A DNA stretch of 64,000 bases from Flavobacteriaceae bacterium (GTDB lineage Bacteria; Bacteroidota; Bacteroidia; Flavobacteriales; Flavobacteriaceae): contig CANKZI010000002.1 of assembly GCA_947488595.1 (NCBI GenBank), forward strand, positions 1-64,000, written 5' to 3'. Position numbers and translations under genes: made by a program. The notes beneath the pieces were generated by a model. It made no database searches, was not told the DNA's origin, and was given only the letters and a program-made list of their open reading frames with translations. Positions 35,250 to 44,944 of this stretch are shown in pieces. How positions within the stretch are numbered: position 1 is the first letter of the stretch; each line of letters opens with the position of its first letter.

Positions 35250-38200
35250 CTATTCTATGATAATTCTTTTTACTTCTTTATTCTCTCCGTCGGAAACCGA
35301 TAATAAATAAACGCCCGTCTGTGCATTTTGCAATTGAACGGTTTCATTTAGACTATTATTTCCTAAATATTGATTTTCAAAAATCAATCTTCCTCTCATA
35401 TCGTAGACCTGAATTTTAGTTTTCTCACCACTAATTTTATTCGATTGAACTGTAAAACTTCCATTATTTGGATTTGGAAATACAGAAAAATTAAATCTTG
35501 AACCTACCGCATCAACTGTTAATGGTGCCGATGTGCTACAAATATTCAAACTCCAAGAATTGATAGCGCCTCCATCTCCTGATGTAGAATCAGTGACCCT
35601 TAATGTCCAAACTCCTTGACTTGATTGCCCATTTAAAGCAGAAAGCGCTTGATTAGGTCTTACCTTTCCAGAAATTCTAGGGTTTGAACTACCACATGCA
35701 ACTAGCGTAGCTGCGGCATCATCAAAGGTAGCATTTGCATCTTCAAAACCTGGGGTATTCAAACTACAAAGTGAACCAAACAAAGTAATTTGTGTTCCAG
35801 TTGGGCTTACTAATTTTACATTCAAATCGCGAATCCATGTATGGGTTATATTTAATGTAACATCAATGTCACTTATGGTCATGTTGTCTGCATCAGGAAT
35901 TGTAATTGTCGAATTGGTTACCGATGCTGCGCCAGTAGAAATGGTTACTGGTACATTGTTTGAAGCATAGGAATCACAATATTTTGTTGTAAATTGTGAT
36001 GAATCTGTATAAGCGCTTGTGCAAGCACTATTTTTTGAACGCACTCTCCAGAAATAGGTTGTCAAAGAAGCTAATCCGTTAGCAGTAAATGTCGTAGCTG
36101 AAGTATTTCCAGAAGCAACAATAGTAGTAAAGTCATTTGTTGTCGCTACTTGAACATCATAACTTTCTGCAAAAGCATCGGCGGTCCAAGTCAAAATGGC
36201 ATCAACCGGTTGGTTGTTGGCCGCATTTGTAGGAGCCGTTAATGTTATAGGTAGGAATAAAGCTTCGGCAGCTTGTAAATAAAGATTGACATTTTTTGTT
36301 GTTGCTCCGGAAGTCCCTGTAACTACAATTGGATAAAATCCTTCACTAACGCCACTGGTATTACTTATGGTCATGGTCACTGATCCAGTTGCTGTCATCG
36401 AACTTGGCGAAAACGTCACTGTAGTTCCTGCAGGATTACCTGTTGCACTAAAGGTTGTTGTTCCCGAAAATCCGGCAAGCGCGTTATAATTGAGTGTGTA
36501 AACAATATTTTCGCCTACACAACCAGCTTTATTTTGCTCTCCAGCTTGACCATTAAATGCAATTGAAAATGTTGATGGTGCTGCAGTTATTGGAAAATTG
36601 ATATTGGACATGTCATAAAAAATATTATCGTGCCCCAATACGATAATCCTGTTGGCAGATCCGACGGTATTTGGAACAGTGATTGATTCAGAACCATCAT
36701 TTGGTACTTTGCTAGCCAATAAAACACTAAAAGCACCTCCGCTGTTGGTTGATAAATAAATGTCAACATAAGGCGTATTGATGCCATTTGCAGTAGTGCC
36801 AGCCACGTCCCAAGTTACCGTTTGATTAGAACCACCTTGTAATGCGGTATTGGTATTTGGCGAAGTGACTAAAAAAGGGCCAACACTCGCAAAAGTCACC
36901 GTCATATCTTCTCTGTCGGTTTGCCCACCATTAAGGACATTATTGTCTCGAACAGTAAGCGCAAAATCCATTACTCTAGCTACAGATGGTACAACTTCCC
37001 AAGTTGGTGTAATGTTGTTACCAATTACATTATTAATTATGGGAAAAAAACGATTAGGTGAAACAATAGGTTCACGTGATCTAAAATTAGGACCACTTGT
37101 ACTTGTCGCTACGGGCGGTTGTGTGGAAATTTCATTGTCATACTGTTCCCAACAGTAGGTCAATGGGTCGTTTTCAGAATCAGTGGCATTTCCTCTTAAA
37201 ATAAAAGGGGTGCTTTTCGGAATAGTAAAATCTAAAAGCGGAGCAATTACAGGAGCAGTATTAATATTAGGTGTATTGACAGAGCAATTACCACTGCCTG
37301 TTATAACCGCGTCAATTTGATCTATACTTATAGCGCTAAAATGATCATCAGAAAAGTTTTGAACATTGACCGGGGAACAAATTCCGGCATAAGCCATAAT
37401 TGTCGTGCCACTTCCTGGTTCAATTGCAGTTGGTTGATTTCTTGTATCAGTAGCGCAGTTTTCGCCTAAACCGTTAAAGGTATGATTGCCTCCCAATTGA
37501 TGGCCCATTTCATGTGCTACGTAATCAACATTAAAAGCATCGCCGACCGGTGCAGGAGAACCAGTAACTCCTCTTGCTTTTCCAGAACTGTTGCAAATAG
37601 AACCTAATTGTGCGATACCGCCGCCACCGGTAGAAAAAATATGACCGATATCGTAATTGGCTGAACCAATATTTGTTGTCACAAACGCTTGGTTTTCGCC
37701 CAAAAGTGTAACACCATTGTTATTTGTAAATCCATCATTTGCGCTCAATGAAATCAAAACGTCGTTATTGGCTACAATTTCTAATGTTAATGAAAGATCT
37801 CTTTCATAAAGTCCATTTACCCTTGTCATCGTTACATTCATGGCGGCCAAAACAGCCGCTTTTTTTTGTGCTGCGGTGCCACTTCCTACGCCTGCAGCAT
37901 TAATATGAAAAGTCGAATATTCAATAGTACTAGAAATTGCCAAGCGGTACACTCTAAAAACACCAGCATTGGATTGCGTGCTGCTGGCGCTTCTTAATGA
38001 ATGACTTGCGTTTTCTGTAGTTTCACTTTCGACAACATCACAATCAAACGATCTTGTGTTTTCTAAATTGTTTCTTGAATAAAGCATGTATTTTTTCAAA
38101 TCTTTAGTGTATGGCTCAATGTAGCTGGTATAATTTCCGGCTGAAAAAGTCATGGTATGCAAGCCAAAAATGGTTGTGCTGAATCGAATCGATGCCGAAA

Positions 38201-38561
38201 CATCATCAATACCAACGCCTACATAAGATTTTATGTCTGGGTAACGGGCAGCCAAATCAGGATGTAAAATACCCGCTTCATAAACCCTAAAATTTTCAAT
38301 CGTTCCTTTTGCGGTTGGGAAAGCTACTGTAATTCCTGGATTGGTTTTATTGGTCGCTCTAGCAGGCGCAGAAGCTAATTTTAATTTCAATACATCCAAA
38401 TCAAGCGCATAAACTTGAAATACTTTTGGATTTGAAACTTTTTCCAATTTTTCATAGACAGGAATTGCATCGCCATTTATTTTTGTCCAAACCGACTTTT
38501 GTTGTCCATACGTCGAAAAAACAAAGTTCAAAAAAAGCGATAAGAGTATTATTTTTTTCAT
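35250..38561 (-). CDS. Secreted reprolysin-like zinc metalloprotease with T9SS sorting signal
   Basis: 1103 residues, in order: signal peptide (1-19, ending TYGQ), a propeptide-like region, a metzincin catalytic domain with HEMGHQLGGNHTF (about 348-360) and Met-turn in IMAYAGICSP, Ig-like and fibronectin III-like domains (about 640-880), a proprotein-convertase P-domain (about 880-1010, with ITHTWIRDLNVKLVSPTGTQ), and a type A T9SS C-terminal domain starting at FSVFPNPNNGSF. It should be exported by the T9SS, where the PorZ-like protein acts. The signals fit a cell-surface or secreted protease. Confidence 0.94.
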   Translation of the reverse strand: MKKIILLSLFLNFVFSTYGQQKSVWTKINGDAIPVYEKLEKVSNPKVFQVYALDLDVLKLKLASAPARATNKTNPGITVAFPTAKGTIENFRVYEAGILHPDLAARYPDIKSYVGVGIDDVSASIRFSTTIFGLHTMTFSAGNYTSYIEPYTKDLKKYMLYSRNNLENTRSFDCDVVESETTENASHSLRSASSTQSNAGVFRVYRLAISSTIEYSTFHINAAGVGSGTAAQKKAAVLAAMNVTMTRVNGLYERDLSLTLEIVANNDVLISLSANDGFTNNNGVTLLGENQAFVTTNIGSANYDIGHIFSTGGGGIAQLGSICNSSGKARGVTGSPAPVGDAFNVDYVAHEMGHQLGGNHTFNGLGENCATDTRNQPTAIEPGSGTTIMAYAGICSPVNVQNFSDDHFSAISIDQIDAVITGSGNCSVNTPNINTAPVIAPLLDFTIPKSTPFILRGNATDSENDPLTYCWEQYDNEISTQPPVATSTSGPNFRSREPIVSPNRFFPIINNVIGNNITPTWEVVPSVARVMDFALTVRDNNVLNGGQTDREDMTVTFASVGPFLVTSPNTNTALQGGSNQTVTWDVAGTTANGINTPYVDIYLSTNSGGAFSVLLASKVPNDGSESITVPNTVGSANRIIVLGHDNIFYDMSNINFPITAAPSTFSIAFNGQAGEQNKAGCVGENIVYTLNYNALAGFSGTTTFSATGNPAGTTVTFSPSSMTATGSVTMTISNTSGVSEGFYPIVVTGTSGATTKNVNLYLQAAEALFLPITLTAPTNAANNQPVDAILTWTADAFAESYDVQVATTNDFTTIVASGNTSATTFTANGLASLTTYFWRVRSKNSACTSAYTDSSQFTTKYCDSYASNNVPVTISTGAASVTNSTITIPDADNMTISDIDVTLNITHTWIRDLNVKLVSPTGTQITLFGSLCSLNTPGFEDANATFDDAAATLVACGSSNPRISGKVRPNQALSALNGQSSQGVWTLRVTDSTSGDGGAINSWSLNICSTSAPLTVDAVGSRFNFSVFPNPNNGSFTVQSNKISGEKTKIQVYDMRGRLIFENQYLGNNSLNETVQLQNAQTGVYLLSVSDGENKEVKRIIIE

Positions 38562-38583
38562 TTTTTAAAATTTAGTTTGCCGT

Positions 38584-38591
38584 CAAATTTA
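38584..38591 (-). promoter_or_regulatory. Candidate -7 element of the large metalloprotease
   Basis: The minus strand reads TAAATTTG, 22 nt before the start codon. Confidence 0.5.
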
Positions 38592-38715
38592 ATAATTTTT
38601 GAATAATAGTTAACAATTACTTTTCTTTTTTAAATAACTGTCGGTGTTTTTCCTCATAATGTTGGGTTAATCTCATTTTATTTTTTTAAAAATGAACAGA
38701 AAGCTATAAAAATCT

Positions 38716-38723
38716 TATTTTTG
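38716..38723 (+). promoter_or_regulatory. Candidate -7 element of the M43 metalloprotease
   Basis: TATTTTTG lies 14 nt before the ATG at 38738, implying a very short leader. Confidence 0.45.
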
Positions 38724-38737
38724 TAAAAAGTGTGATT

Positions 38738-40111
38738 ATGAAAAAAAACATTACTTTATTATTTTTGTTGTCGTTATTAACTTCAATCGCATTCGCACAA
38801 CATCAATCAACTCCTCAATCACAAAAAATACGATGTGGTGCAACAGAGTATGAAGCCCATTTGCAATTCATTCATCCCGAAAGGGCTAGCATTGCAGCAT
38901 TTGAAACATGGTTGGCGCCTAAAGTAGCCGCTTTGAAAGCGCGAGTCAACGCGAAATCTAGCAATAATTCACAATCTCCAACACTTGTTTACAACATTCC
39001 AGTTGTTGTTCACGTAATTCACAATGGAGTTGCGGTTGGTACGGGATCTAATATTTCTGATGCGCAAGTGCTTTCGCAAATCACTATTTTGAACCAAGAT
39101 TTTAGACGAATTATAGGAACGCCAGGTTATAACACCAATGCCGTTGGTGCCGATACCGAAATTCAGTTTTGTTTGGCACAAAGAGACCCAAATGGCTTTT
39201 TTACTACAGGAATCAATCGCGTCGTTCGTTCGGCTACCACTTGGTCAACCAGCTCTGTTGATGCTAATGTTAAACCACAAACCCAATGGGACCCTACAAA
39301 ATACATGAACATTTGGGTAGTCAACGAAATTGTTGAACCTGGTTTTGGCGAACTTTTGGGTTACGCTCAATCGCCCAGTAATTCAGGTCTTGGGGGCATA
39401 GATGTTAATGGCGGTTCAGCCAATACCGATGGCGTAGTGATTGCTTATCCTTATTTTGGATCTTCCGATATTTATCCTGAAGGAAGTTACGGATTGCCGT
39501 ATGACAAAGGAAGAACGGCCACACACGAAGTAGGACATTTTTTTGGTTTGCGACACATTTGGGGCGATAACAGCTCGTGCCAAGTCAATACTACCGATAG
39601 TTTTAAAGATTATTGTCCGGACACTCCAGCATCTGCATCAGAAACACTTGGTTGCCCGTCTTCAAAAAATACCTGCTTGAGCAGTCCAGGCAACGATATG
39701 TTCCAAAATTATATGGATTATTCTGATGATCTTTGTATGAATGTATTTACACAAAATCAAAAAGAACGCATGGTTGCCGTGATGCAAAATTCGCCACGCC
39801 GATTGAGTCTGGCCACATCTGATGGTTGTTTGCCTGGAGTTCCACTAAATGTAAATAAAATAAATGGATTGAATACGATTTATTTGTATCCAAATCCTAC
39901 ACAATCAATAGTTAATATTACACTCGAAAACGGGAATGAACTACCCGAAACGCTAGAAGTTTATAATTGCTTAGGACAAATTATGATAACAACAAAAATA
40001 CGCTCGGTCACCGATTTGTCTGTGGATGTTTCAAAATGGAGCCATGGTATTTATTTTATTCGAATAGCAAAAGACAGCGATTCAAGAACGTTACAATTTA
40101 TAAAAAAATAA
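38738..40111 (+). CDS. Secreted M43-type zinc metalloprotease with T9SS sorting signal
   Basis: 457 residues from the ATG at 38738 (the GTG two codons earlier is less likely). A signal peptide (MKKNITLLFLLSLLTSIAFAQ, quoted in parts: MKKNITLLFLL, IAFAQ) precedes a cytophagalysin/pappalysin-like domain: HEVGHFFGLRHIW (about 263-275) is H-E-x-x-H-x-x-G-x-x-H, and NYMDYSDDLCMNVFT is the Met-turn. The last ~75 residues are a T9SS type A domain starting IYLYPNPTQSIVN. It diverges from the larger metalloprotease. Confidence 0.94.
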   Translation: MKKNITLLFLLSLLTSIAFAQHQSTPQSQKIRCGATEYEAHLQFIHPERASIAAFETWLAPKVAALKARVNAKSSNNSQSPTLVYNIPVVVHVIHNGVAVGTGSNISDAQVLSQITILNQDFRRIIGTPGYNTNAVGADTEIQFCLAQRDPNGFFTTGINRVVRSATTWSTSSVDANVKPQTQWDPTKYMNIWVVNEIVEPGFGELLGYAQSPSNSGLGGIDVNGGSANTDGVVIAYPYFGSSDIYPEGSYGLPYDKGRTATHEVGHFFGLRHIWGDNSSCQVNTTDSFKDYCPDTPASASETLGCPSSKNTCLSSPGNDMFQNYMDYSDDLCMNVFTQNQKERMVAVMQNSPRRLSLATSDGCLPGVPLNVNKINGLNTIYLYPNPTQSIVNITLENGNELPETLEVYNCLGQIMITTKIRSVTDLSVDVSKWSHGIYFIRIAKDSDSRTLQFIKK

Positions 40112-40178
40112 TAGTCTTATTATAGTATCGAAAAGGATTTGTATTTTAAATGCTCTTTTTTTTGTGCCACAGATAGTA

Positions 40179-40186
40179 TAAATTTG
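40179..40186 (+). promoter_or_regulatory. Candidate -7 element of ribF
   Basis: TAAATTTG lies 20 nt before the proposed TTG start of ribF. Confidence 0.45.
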
Positions 40187-40206
40187 CAATTCTAAATCAA
40201 AAAGCT

Positions 40207-41139
40207 TTGAACATTTTTCATTCGATTCAAGATTTTAAATCCGGAAAAAAAACTATTGTTACTTTAGGTACTTTTGACGGCGTTCATATTGGTCATACTA
40301 AAATTATCGAAAAATTATTACAAAACACTTCTGATTGTGATTGTGAAACGTTGTTGCTAACTTTTTTTCCACATCCACGCATGGTCTTGCAAGATCCAAC
40401 TGCAATAAAACTGCTCAATACGATGGAAGAAAAATCAATTTTGTTAGAAAAATCAGGTTTACAAAACTTGGTCATTCATCCATTTGACAAAGATTTTTCG
40501 AGACTGACAGCGGAAGAATTTGTCAAAAATATTTTGGTCGATAGTTTCAATATCAAAAAAATAATTATCGGTCACGACCATCGTTTTGGTCGAAACCGAA
40601 CAGCAAACATTGATGATTTAATTGTTTTTGGAAAATTATATGATTTTGAAGTCGAACAAATTTCGTCACAACAAATCAATGAAGTAGCCATAAGTTCGAC
40701 CAAAATAAGAAATGCACTTGACGAAGGCGATTTGAAATTGGCCAATGCCTATTTAGGTTACGATTACTTTATTACCGGAACCGTTGTTAAGGGGAAAGAA
40801 TTGGGCAGAACTATCGGTTTTCCGACAGCCAATATCGCAATAAACGAAAGTTACAAACTGATTCCGCAACAAGGGGTTTATGTTGTGAGCAGTGTTATCG
40901 ATAATATAACCGTTTTCGGAATGATGAATATTGGTTTTAATCCGACCGTAAACGGCGAAAAACAAACCATAGAAGTCAATTATTTTGATTTGAATTCCGA
41001 TTTGTATGGTAAGAAAATTTCAGTTTCAGTGCTATTCCGCATTCGATCAGAACAAAAATTTGAATCTTTAGCGCAGCTGAAAGAGCAACTTCATCAAGAT
41101 AAAAAGATTGCATTGGCTTTTATCGAAAAGCAAAACTAA
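40207..41139 (+). CDS. ribF: Bifunctional riboflavin kinase/FAD synthetase
   Basis: Makes FMN and then FAD. 310 residues: an N-terminal nucleotidyltransferase domain with LGTFDGVHIGHTKII and GHDHRFGRNR, and a C-terminal kinase domain (from about 185) with GRTIGFPTANIAI and MMNIGFNPTVNG. No in-frame ATG precedes the domain, so the TTG at 40207 is the likely start. It overlaps the next gene by one base (TAATG). Confidence 0.95.
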   Translation: MNIFHSIQDFKSGKKTIVTLGTFDGVHIGHTKIIEKLLQNTSDCDCETLLLTFFPHPRMVLQDPTAIKLLNTMEEKSILLEKSGLQNLVIHPFDKDFSRLTAEEFVKNILVDSFNIKKIIIGHDHRFGRNRTANIDDLIVFGKLYDFEVEQISSQQINEVAISSTKIRNALDEGDLKLANAYLGYDYFITGTVVKGKELGRTIGFPTANIAINESYKLIPQQGVYVVSSVIDNITVFGMMNIGFNPTVNGEKQTIEVNYFDLNSDLYGKKISVSVLFRIRSEQKFESLAQLKEQLHQDKKIALAFIEKQN

Positions 41140-42464
41140 TGTACCAAAAACTGTTCAAGCCCATTGATAATGCGCCTTTAATTCTGTTTAGAATTTTTTT
41201 AGGTTTGTTGCTTTTTGTTGAATGTATTGGTGCAATCCTAACAGGTTGGGTAAAAGAAAATTTTATCAGACCACAATTCACTTTTTCATACATCGGTTTA
41301 GAGTGGTTGCAACCGCTCGAAGGCAATGGCATGTATTATTATTTTATAATCATGGGTTTGCTTGGTATTTTGGTTATGATTGGCTACAAATACCGATTGA
41401 GTTTGGGGCTTTTTATCTTGCTTTGGTCTGGCGTTTATTTTATGCAAAAGTCGTCTTATAACAATCATTATTATTTGCTTTTATTGGTTTGTATTGTACT
41501 TTTTTTCCTGCCAGCCAACCGTTTTGCTTCGCTTGACTCAAAAATAAACCCAAAAATAAAGCAATATACGATGCCGCAATGGTGTACGTTGGTTATGATT
41601 TTTCAAGTTGCGATTGTTTATTTTTTTGCTGCAATCTCAAAAATATATCCCGATTGGCTCGATGGGAGTTTTGCAAAAATCATGTTAGAGAACAGTGCTT
41701 ATTATCTTCCATTCAAAAATATTTTTAGCCAACATTGGTTTGTGCTTTTTATTGCTTATTCAGGTATTGCTTTCGATTTATTAATTGTTCCATTTTTGCT
41801 TTGGCAACGCACAAGAACCATCGCCCTGATTGCTTCATTGCTTTTTCATTTGTTTAATGCGGTGTTTTTGCAAATCGGAATCTTTCCTTTTTTTGCTTTG
41901 ACATTTGTACTGTTTTTTTATCCGCCAGAAACCATCCAGAAAATTTTCTTTAAAAATAAAAAGACATTAGAAAATGTTCCGACAATACCACTAGGCAAAT
42001 CGGTTTTATTGTATTTTTTCGTTCCGTATTTTATGCTTCAATTGGCTTTGCCAATAAGACATTTTTTTATTAAAGGAGATGTTTTTTGGACAGAAGAAGG
42101 CCATCGATTGGGTTGGCGGATGATGTTGCGCCTAAGAACCGGAGAGGTTCATTTTAAAGTGATAGACAAAGCAAATGGAAAGGATTTATCTTATGACTAT
42201 CAATCTAAATTGACGCAGAAGCAATTACTTTTTGTTAATTCAAAACCCGATGGCATATGGCAAATGGCGCAATATATCAAGAATGACTTCAAAAAGCAAG
42301 GCAAATCTGTTGCGGTTTATGTAGATTCAAAAATTGCAATTAACAATAAGTCGCCCAAAACTTTTATTGATCCAAAGGTTGATTTGGCTGCAGCCGAATG
42401 GGATTATTTTTTTCATAACAAATGGATATTGTTATATGATGAAAATGGTCTTCCAACAAAATGA
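41139..42464 (+). CDS. HTTM-domain (gamma-carboxylase-like) membrane protein
   Basis: 441 residues, with about eight hydrophobic helices in the first 330 and a soluble C-terminal domain. The layout and phrases such as MQKSSYNNHYYLLLLVCIVL and LPANRFASLD match the horizontally transferred transmembrane (HTTM) family related to vitamin-K-dependent gamma-carboxylase. Real carboxylase activity is not shown. Translationally coupled to ribF. Confidence 0.88.
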   Translation: MYQKLFKPIDNAPLILFRIFLGLLLFVECIGAILTGWVKENFIRPQFTFSYIGLEWLQPLEGNGMYYYFIIMGLLGILVMIGYKYRLSLGLFILLWSGVYFMQKSSYNNHYYLLLLVCIVLFFLPANRFASLDSKINPKIKQYTMPQWCTLVMIFQVAIVYFFAAISKIYPDWLDGSFAKIMLENSAYYLPFKNIFSQHWFVLFIAYSGIAFDLLIVPFLLWQRTRTIALIASLLFHLFNAVFLQIGIFPFFALTFVLFFYPPETIQKIFFKNKKTLENVPTIPLGKSVLLYFFVPYFMLQLALPIRHFFIKGDVFWTEEGHRLGWRMMLRLRTGEVHFKVIDKANGKDLSYDYQSKLTQKQLLFVNSKPDGIWQMAQYIKNDFKKQGKSVAVYVDSKIAINNKSPKTFIDPKVDLAAAEWDYFFHNKWILLYDENGLPTK

Positions 42465-42611
42465 TTTTAATCCATAGTATATTAAAACTTTATTAAAATT
42501 TCGTTTTCAAAAACCAATACAGCCGATTCAGTCATAATAATGCGTACATTTAAGAAAAATCAATTGATTATTTGTTTTTTATAAGATAATCTAACGCTAA
42601 AATTAAATGTT

Positions 42612-43067
42612 ATGAACGTACAAAGACTATTTATCAACGGATTTATTATCTTTTTTGGGATTGGAATTTACTTTCTTGCTATGGATTTTCTTGGATTATC
42701 CAATCTCTTTTATCTTAGAGTGCTCAACCTGTTTATTGTTATTTATGGCGTCAACAGAACCATTAGTCAAAACCGTTTGAGTGGCGTTATGGGTTATAAC
42801 ACCAATTTGCTTTCGGCAATTATTACTTCAATGATTGGTGCTGTATTGAGTGTGAGCAGCTTGCTTGCTTATATTTATTTCATAAAAAGTGGCGAAGTTT
42901 ATTTAAAAACACTTTCAGAAGGATTTCTTTTTGGTGGTGGCGAATTGTCGATTTATCAATATTGTATTGGTTTGCTTTTTGAATCGGTTGCTTCTTCGAT
43001 AATTATCTCTTTTTGTTTGATGCAATTTTGGAAAGGCAAAGTTGAAACCATTAATAAGGTCGATTAA
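42612..43067 (+). CDS. Four-helix membrane protein (DUF4199-like)
   Basis: 151 residues with four hydrophobic helices: one at the N-terminus (LFINGFIIFFGIGIYFLAM), and others around 30, 65 and 125. The phrase RVLNLFIVIYGVNRTI and the overall layout recall DUF4199 proteins, but the match is loose. Function unknown. It lies alone between the HTTM gene and bioB. Confidence 0.7.
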   Translation: MNVQRLFINGFIIFFGIGIYFLAMDFLGLSNLFYLRVLNLFIVIYGVNRTISQNRLSGVMGYNTNLLSAIITSMIGAVLSVSSLLAYIYFIKSGEVYLKTLSEGFLFGGGELSIYQYCIGLLFESVASSIIISFCLMQFWKGKVETINKVD

Positions 43068-43195
43068 TTTTTATAAAGATTACGATAAAAGCGCCTCCAA
43101 ATCATTGGTTTTGTAAGCTTTTTTTTACGCTTAGGAAGCATTGCTTTCTGATAAAACTTTGAATCAAGAAACTTTTTACTTAAATTTGAATTAAC

Positions 43196-43203
43196 TACTT
43201 TTG
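43196..43203 (+). promoter_or_regulatory. Candidate -7 element of bioB
   Basis: TACTTTTG overlaps the alternative TTG start at 43201 and lies 21 nt before the ATG at 43225, so the ATG is preferred. No BirA-type operator was recognised. Confidence 0.5.
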
Positions 43204-43224
43204 AAGTTTTATAAAAGCACCACT

Positions 43225-44307
43225 ATGACCACGACAAAACACAATTGGACCAAAGAACAAATCATTGCCATTTACAATAAACCTTTGATGGATTTGCTTT
43301 ATGAAGCAGCTACGATTCATAGAACAAACCATGATCCCAATGTGGTGCAAGTTTCGACTTTACTGTCTATAAAAACAGGTGGTTGCCCGGAAGATTGTGG
43401 CTATTGTCCGCAAGCCGCGCGTTATCATACTGATATCGAAGGCAATGATTTAATGTCGGTCAGTCAAGTAAAAGCCCAAGCTTTGCGCGCCAAATCCAGC
43501 GGTTCTTCTCGTGTTTGCATGGGAGCAGCTTGGCGCAATGTAAAAGATGGCGCCGAGTTTGATCAAGTACTCGAAATGGTACGAACTATCAATAAATTGG
43601 ACATGGAAGTATGTTGTACTTTGGGTATGATTACCGAAAACCAAGCACAACGTTTGGCCGAAGCCGGATTGTATGCTTACAACCATAATTTAGATACTTC
43701 AGAAGAATATTATAAAGAAGTCATTTCGACACGCGGTTTTGAAGACCGTTTGCAAACCATCGAAAATGTCCGCAAAACCAATGTTACCGTTTGCAGTGGC
43801 GGAATTATTGGAATGGGTGAAAGTATTGAAGACCGCGCTGGAATGTTAGTGGCACTATCGACTTTGAATCCGCAGCCCGAATCGGTGCCCATCAACGCAC
43901 TCGTAGCAGTTGAAGGCACTCCTTTAGAAGAAGAAAAACCAATTGAAATTTGGGAAATGATTCGCATGGTAGCAACTACCCGAATTGTTATGCCTGAAAC
44001 CCAAGTCCGGCTTTCTGCTGGCCGAATGAACATGAGTCGCGAAGGACAGGCGATGTGCTTTTTTGCAGGTGCCAATTCGATTTTCGCAGGCGATAAGTTA
44101 TTAACGACGCCTAATCCGAATGTTGATGAAGACATGAAAATGTTTGACATGTTGGGTTTAAATCCACAAAAACCATTTGTAAAAGTAGCACAACCAGCAA
44201 CTGTTGAAGCCCATGATTCGCAGTTTTCGCCCTTGGGAGAAAAGCCAAAATGGTCGCGACCAGGTCATGTCATTGAAAGAAATCTTGAAGCTTCAGGAAA
44301 GAAATAG
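43225..44307 (+). CDS. bioB: Biotin synthase
   Basis: Radical SAM enzyme inserting sulfur into dethiobiotin. 360 residues from the ATG at 43225. The [4Fe-4S] motif C-x3-C-x2-C is GGCPEDCGYCPQ (C54, C58, C61), and MGAAWRN, CTLGMI, YNHNLDTSEEYY and SAGRMNM are diagnostic. It stands alone on the plus strand, about 1.1 kb from the convergent cluster of the other bio genes. Confidence 0.98.
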   Translation: MTTTKHNWTKEQIIAIYNKPLMDLLYEAATIHRTNHDPNVVQVSTLLSIKTGGCPEDCGYCPQAARYHTDIEGNDLMSVSQVKAQALRAKSSGSSRVCMGAAWRNVKDGAEFDQVLEMVRTINKLDMEVCCTLGMITENQAQRLAEAGLYAYNHNLDTSEEYYKEVISTRGFEDRLQTIENVRKTNVTVCSGGIIGMGESIEDRAGMLVALSTLNPQPESVPINALVAVEGTPLEEEKPIEIWEMIRMVATTRIVMPETQVRLSAGRMNMSREGQAMCFFAGANSIFAGDKLLTTPNPNVDEDMKMFDMLGLNPQKPFVKVAQPATVEAHDSQFSPLGEKPKWSRPGHVIERNLEASGKK

Positions 44308-44897
44308 CAAAATATAAATCAAGGTACTACTATAACAAGCAAGTATTTTTAAAGATTTATTTTTGCTAAGAAAGAATAGCTTTTTATTATTAAGGAACAA
44401 TCTAACGTAGTTTCCGTTATTGATGTGCAGTTTTTAGATATAGATCGCATCTGGTTGACAACATAGAGGATAATACAAAACTTTACGGATAATATTTGTT
44501 CCACTTTTTAGATATTTTGTTTTGCTTTTTATAGACCGTACCAAATTTCTTGGTCATAAAACAAGTTTTTTAGGAATAAAGAAACTTCATTTTGCTTCCC
44601 AAAAAAACCAAAAAATGTTGGGTATGTTGAATTTTGGCTAAACAAATCTACAAACAAATGCTCCATAGGCAGCAATAATGTTCTAGAGTAATTTTTAATC
44701 ATCAAGCAAACTACTTTTTTAACGACAAACTGCAAATTTAGCCATGCAATTAGAATCACTATGTCGTTCATTTAGTGTAACTTAATTTGCTTAAAAAAGT
44801 AATAAAAAAACAAATTTGCAAAACGACGTTGTATAAAACTACCATTTAACTGTCGTAAAATAATTAGCACACTATTTTAATAAACGATGGCATTGGC
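44308..44897. other. 590-nt intergenic stretch without a confident gene
   Basis: AT-rich sequence between bioB and recX with no terminator or repeat recognised. The best minus-strand frame (44702 to 44529, 58 codons, starting MIKNYSRTLLLPMEHLF) has a TAAATTTG motif at 44733-44740 upstream but no known relative; it is left uncalled. A degraded gene or a small RNA could lie here. Confidence 0.6.
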
Positions 44898-44905
44898 TAT
44901 ATTTG
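44898..44905 (+). promoter_or_regulatory. Candidate -7 element of recX
   Basis: TATATTTG overlaps the alternative TTG start at 44903, favouring the ATG at 44945. Confidence 0.45.
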
Positions 44906-44944
44906 GAACAATATTTTTTCGCCTCTTTTAAAAAGCGCACTTTG

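Noticed and set aside
43710..44150. A 146-codon minus-strand open frame inside bioB
   Set aside because: Antisense to the conserved biotin synthase; no independent coding evidence.
44529..44771. An 80-codon minus-strand frame in the bioB-recX gap
   Set aside because: No recognisable relative; the candidate promoter lies inside the frame. Kept only as a note in the intergenic entry.
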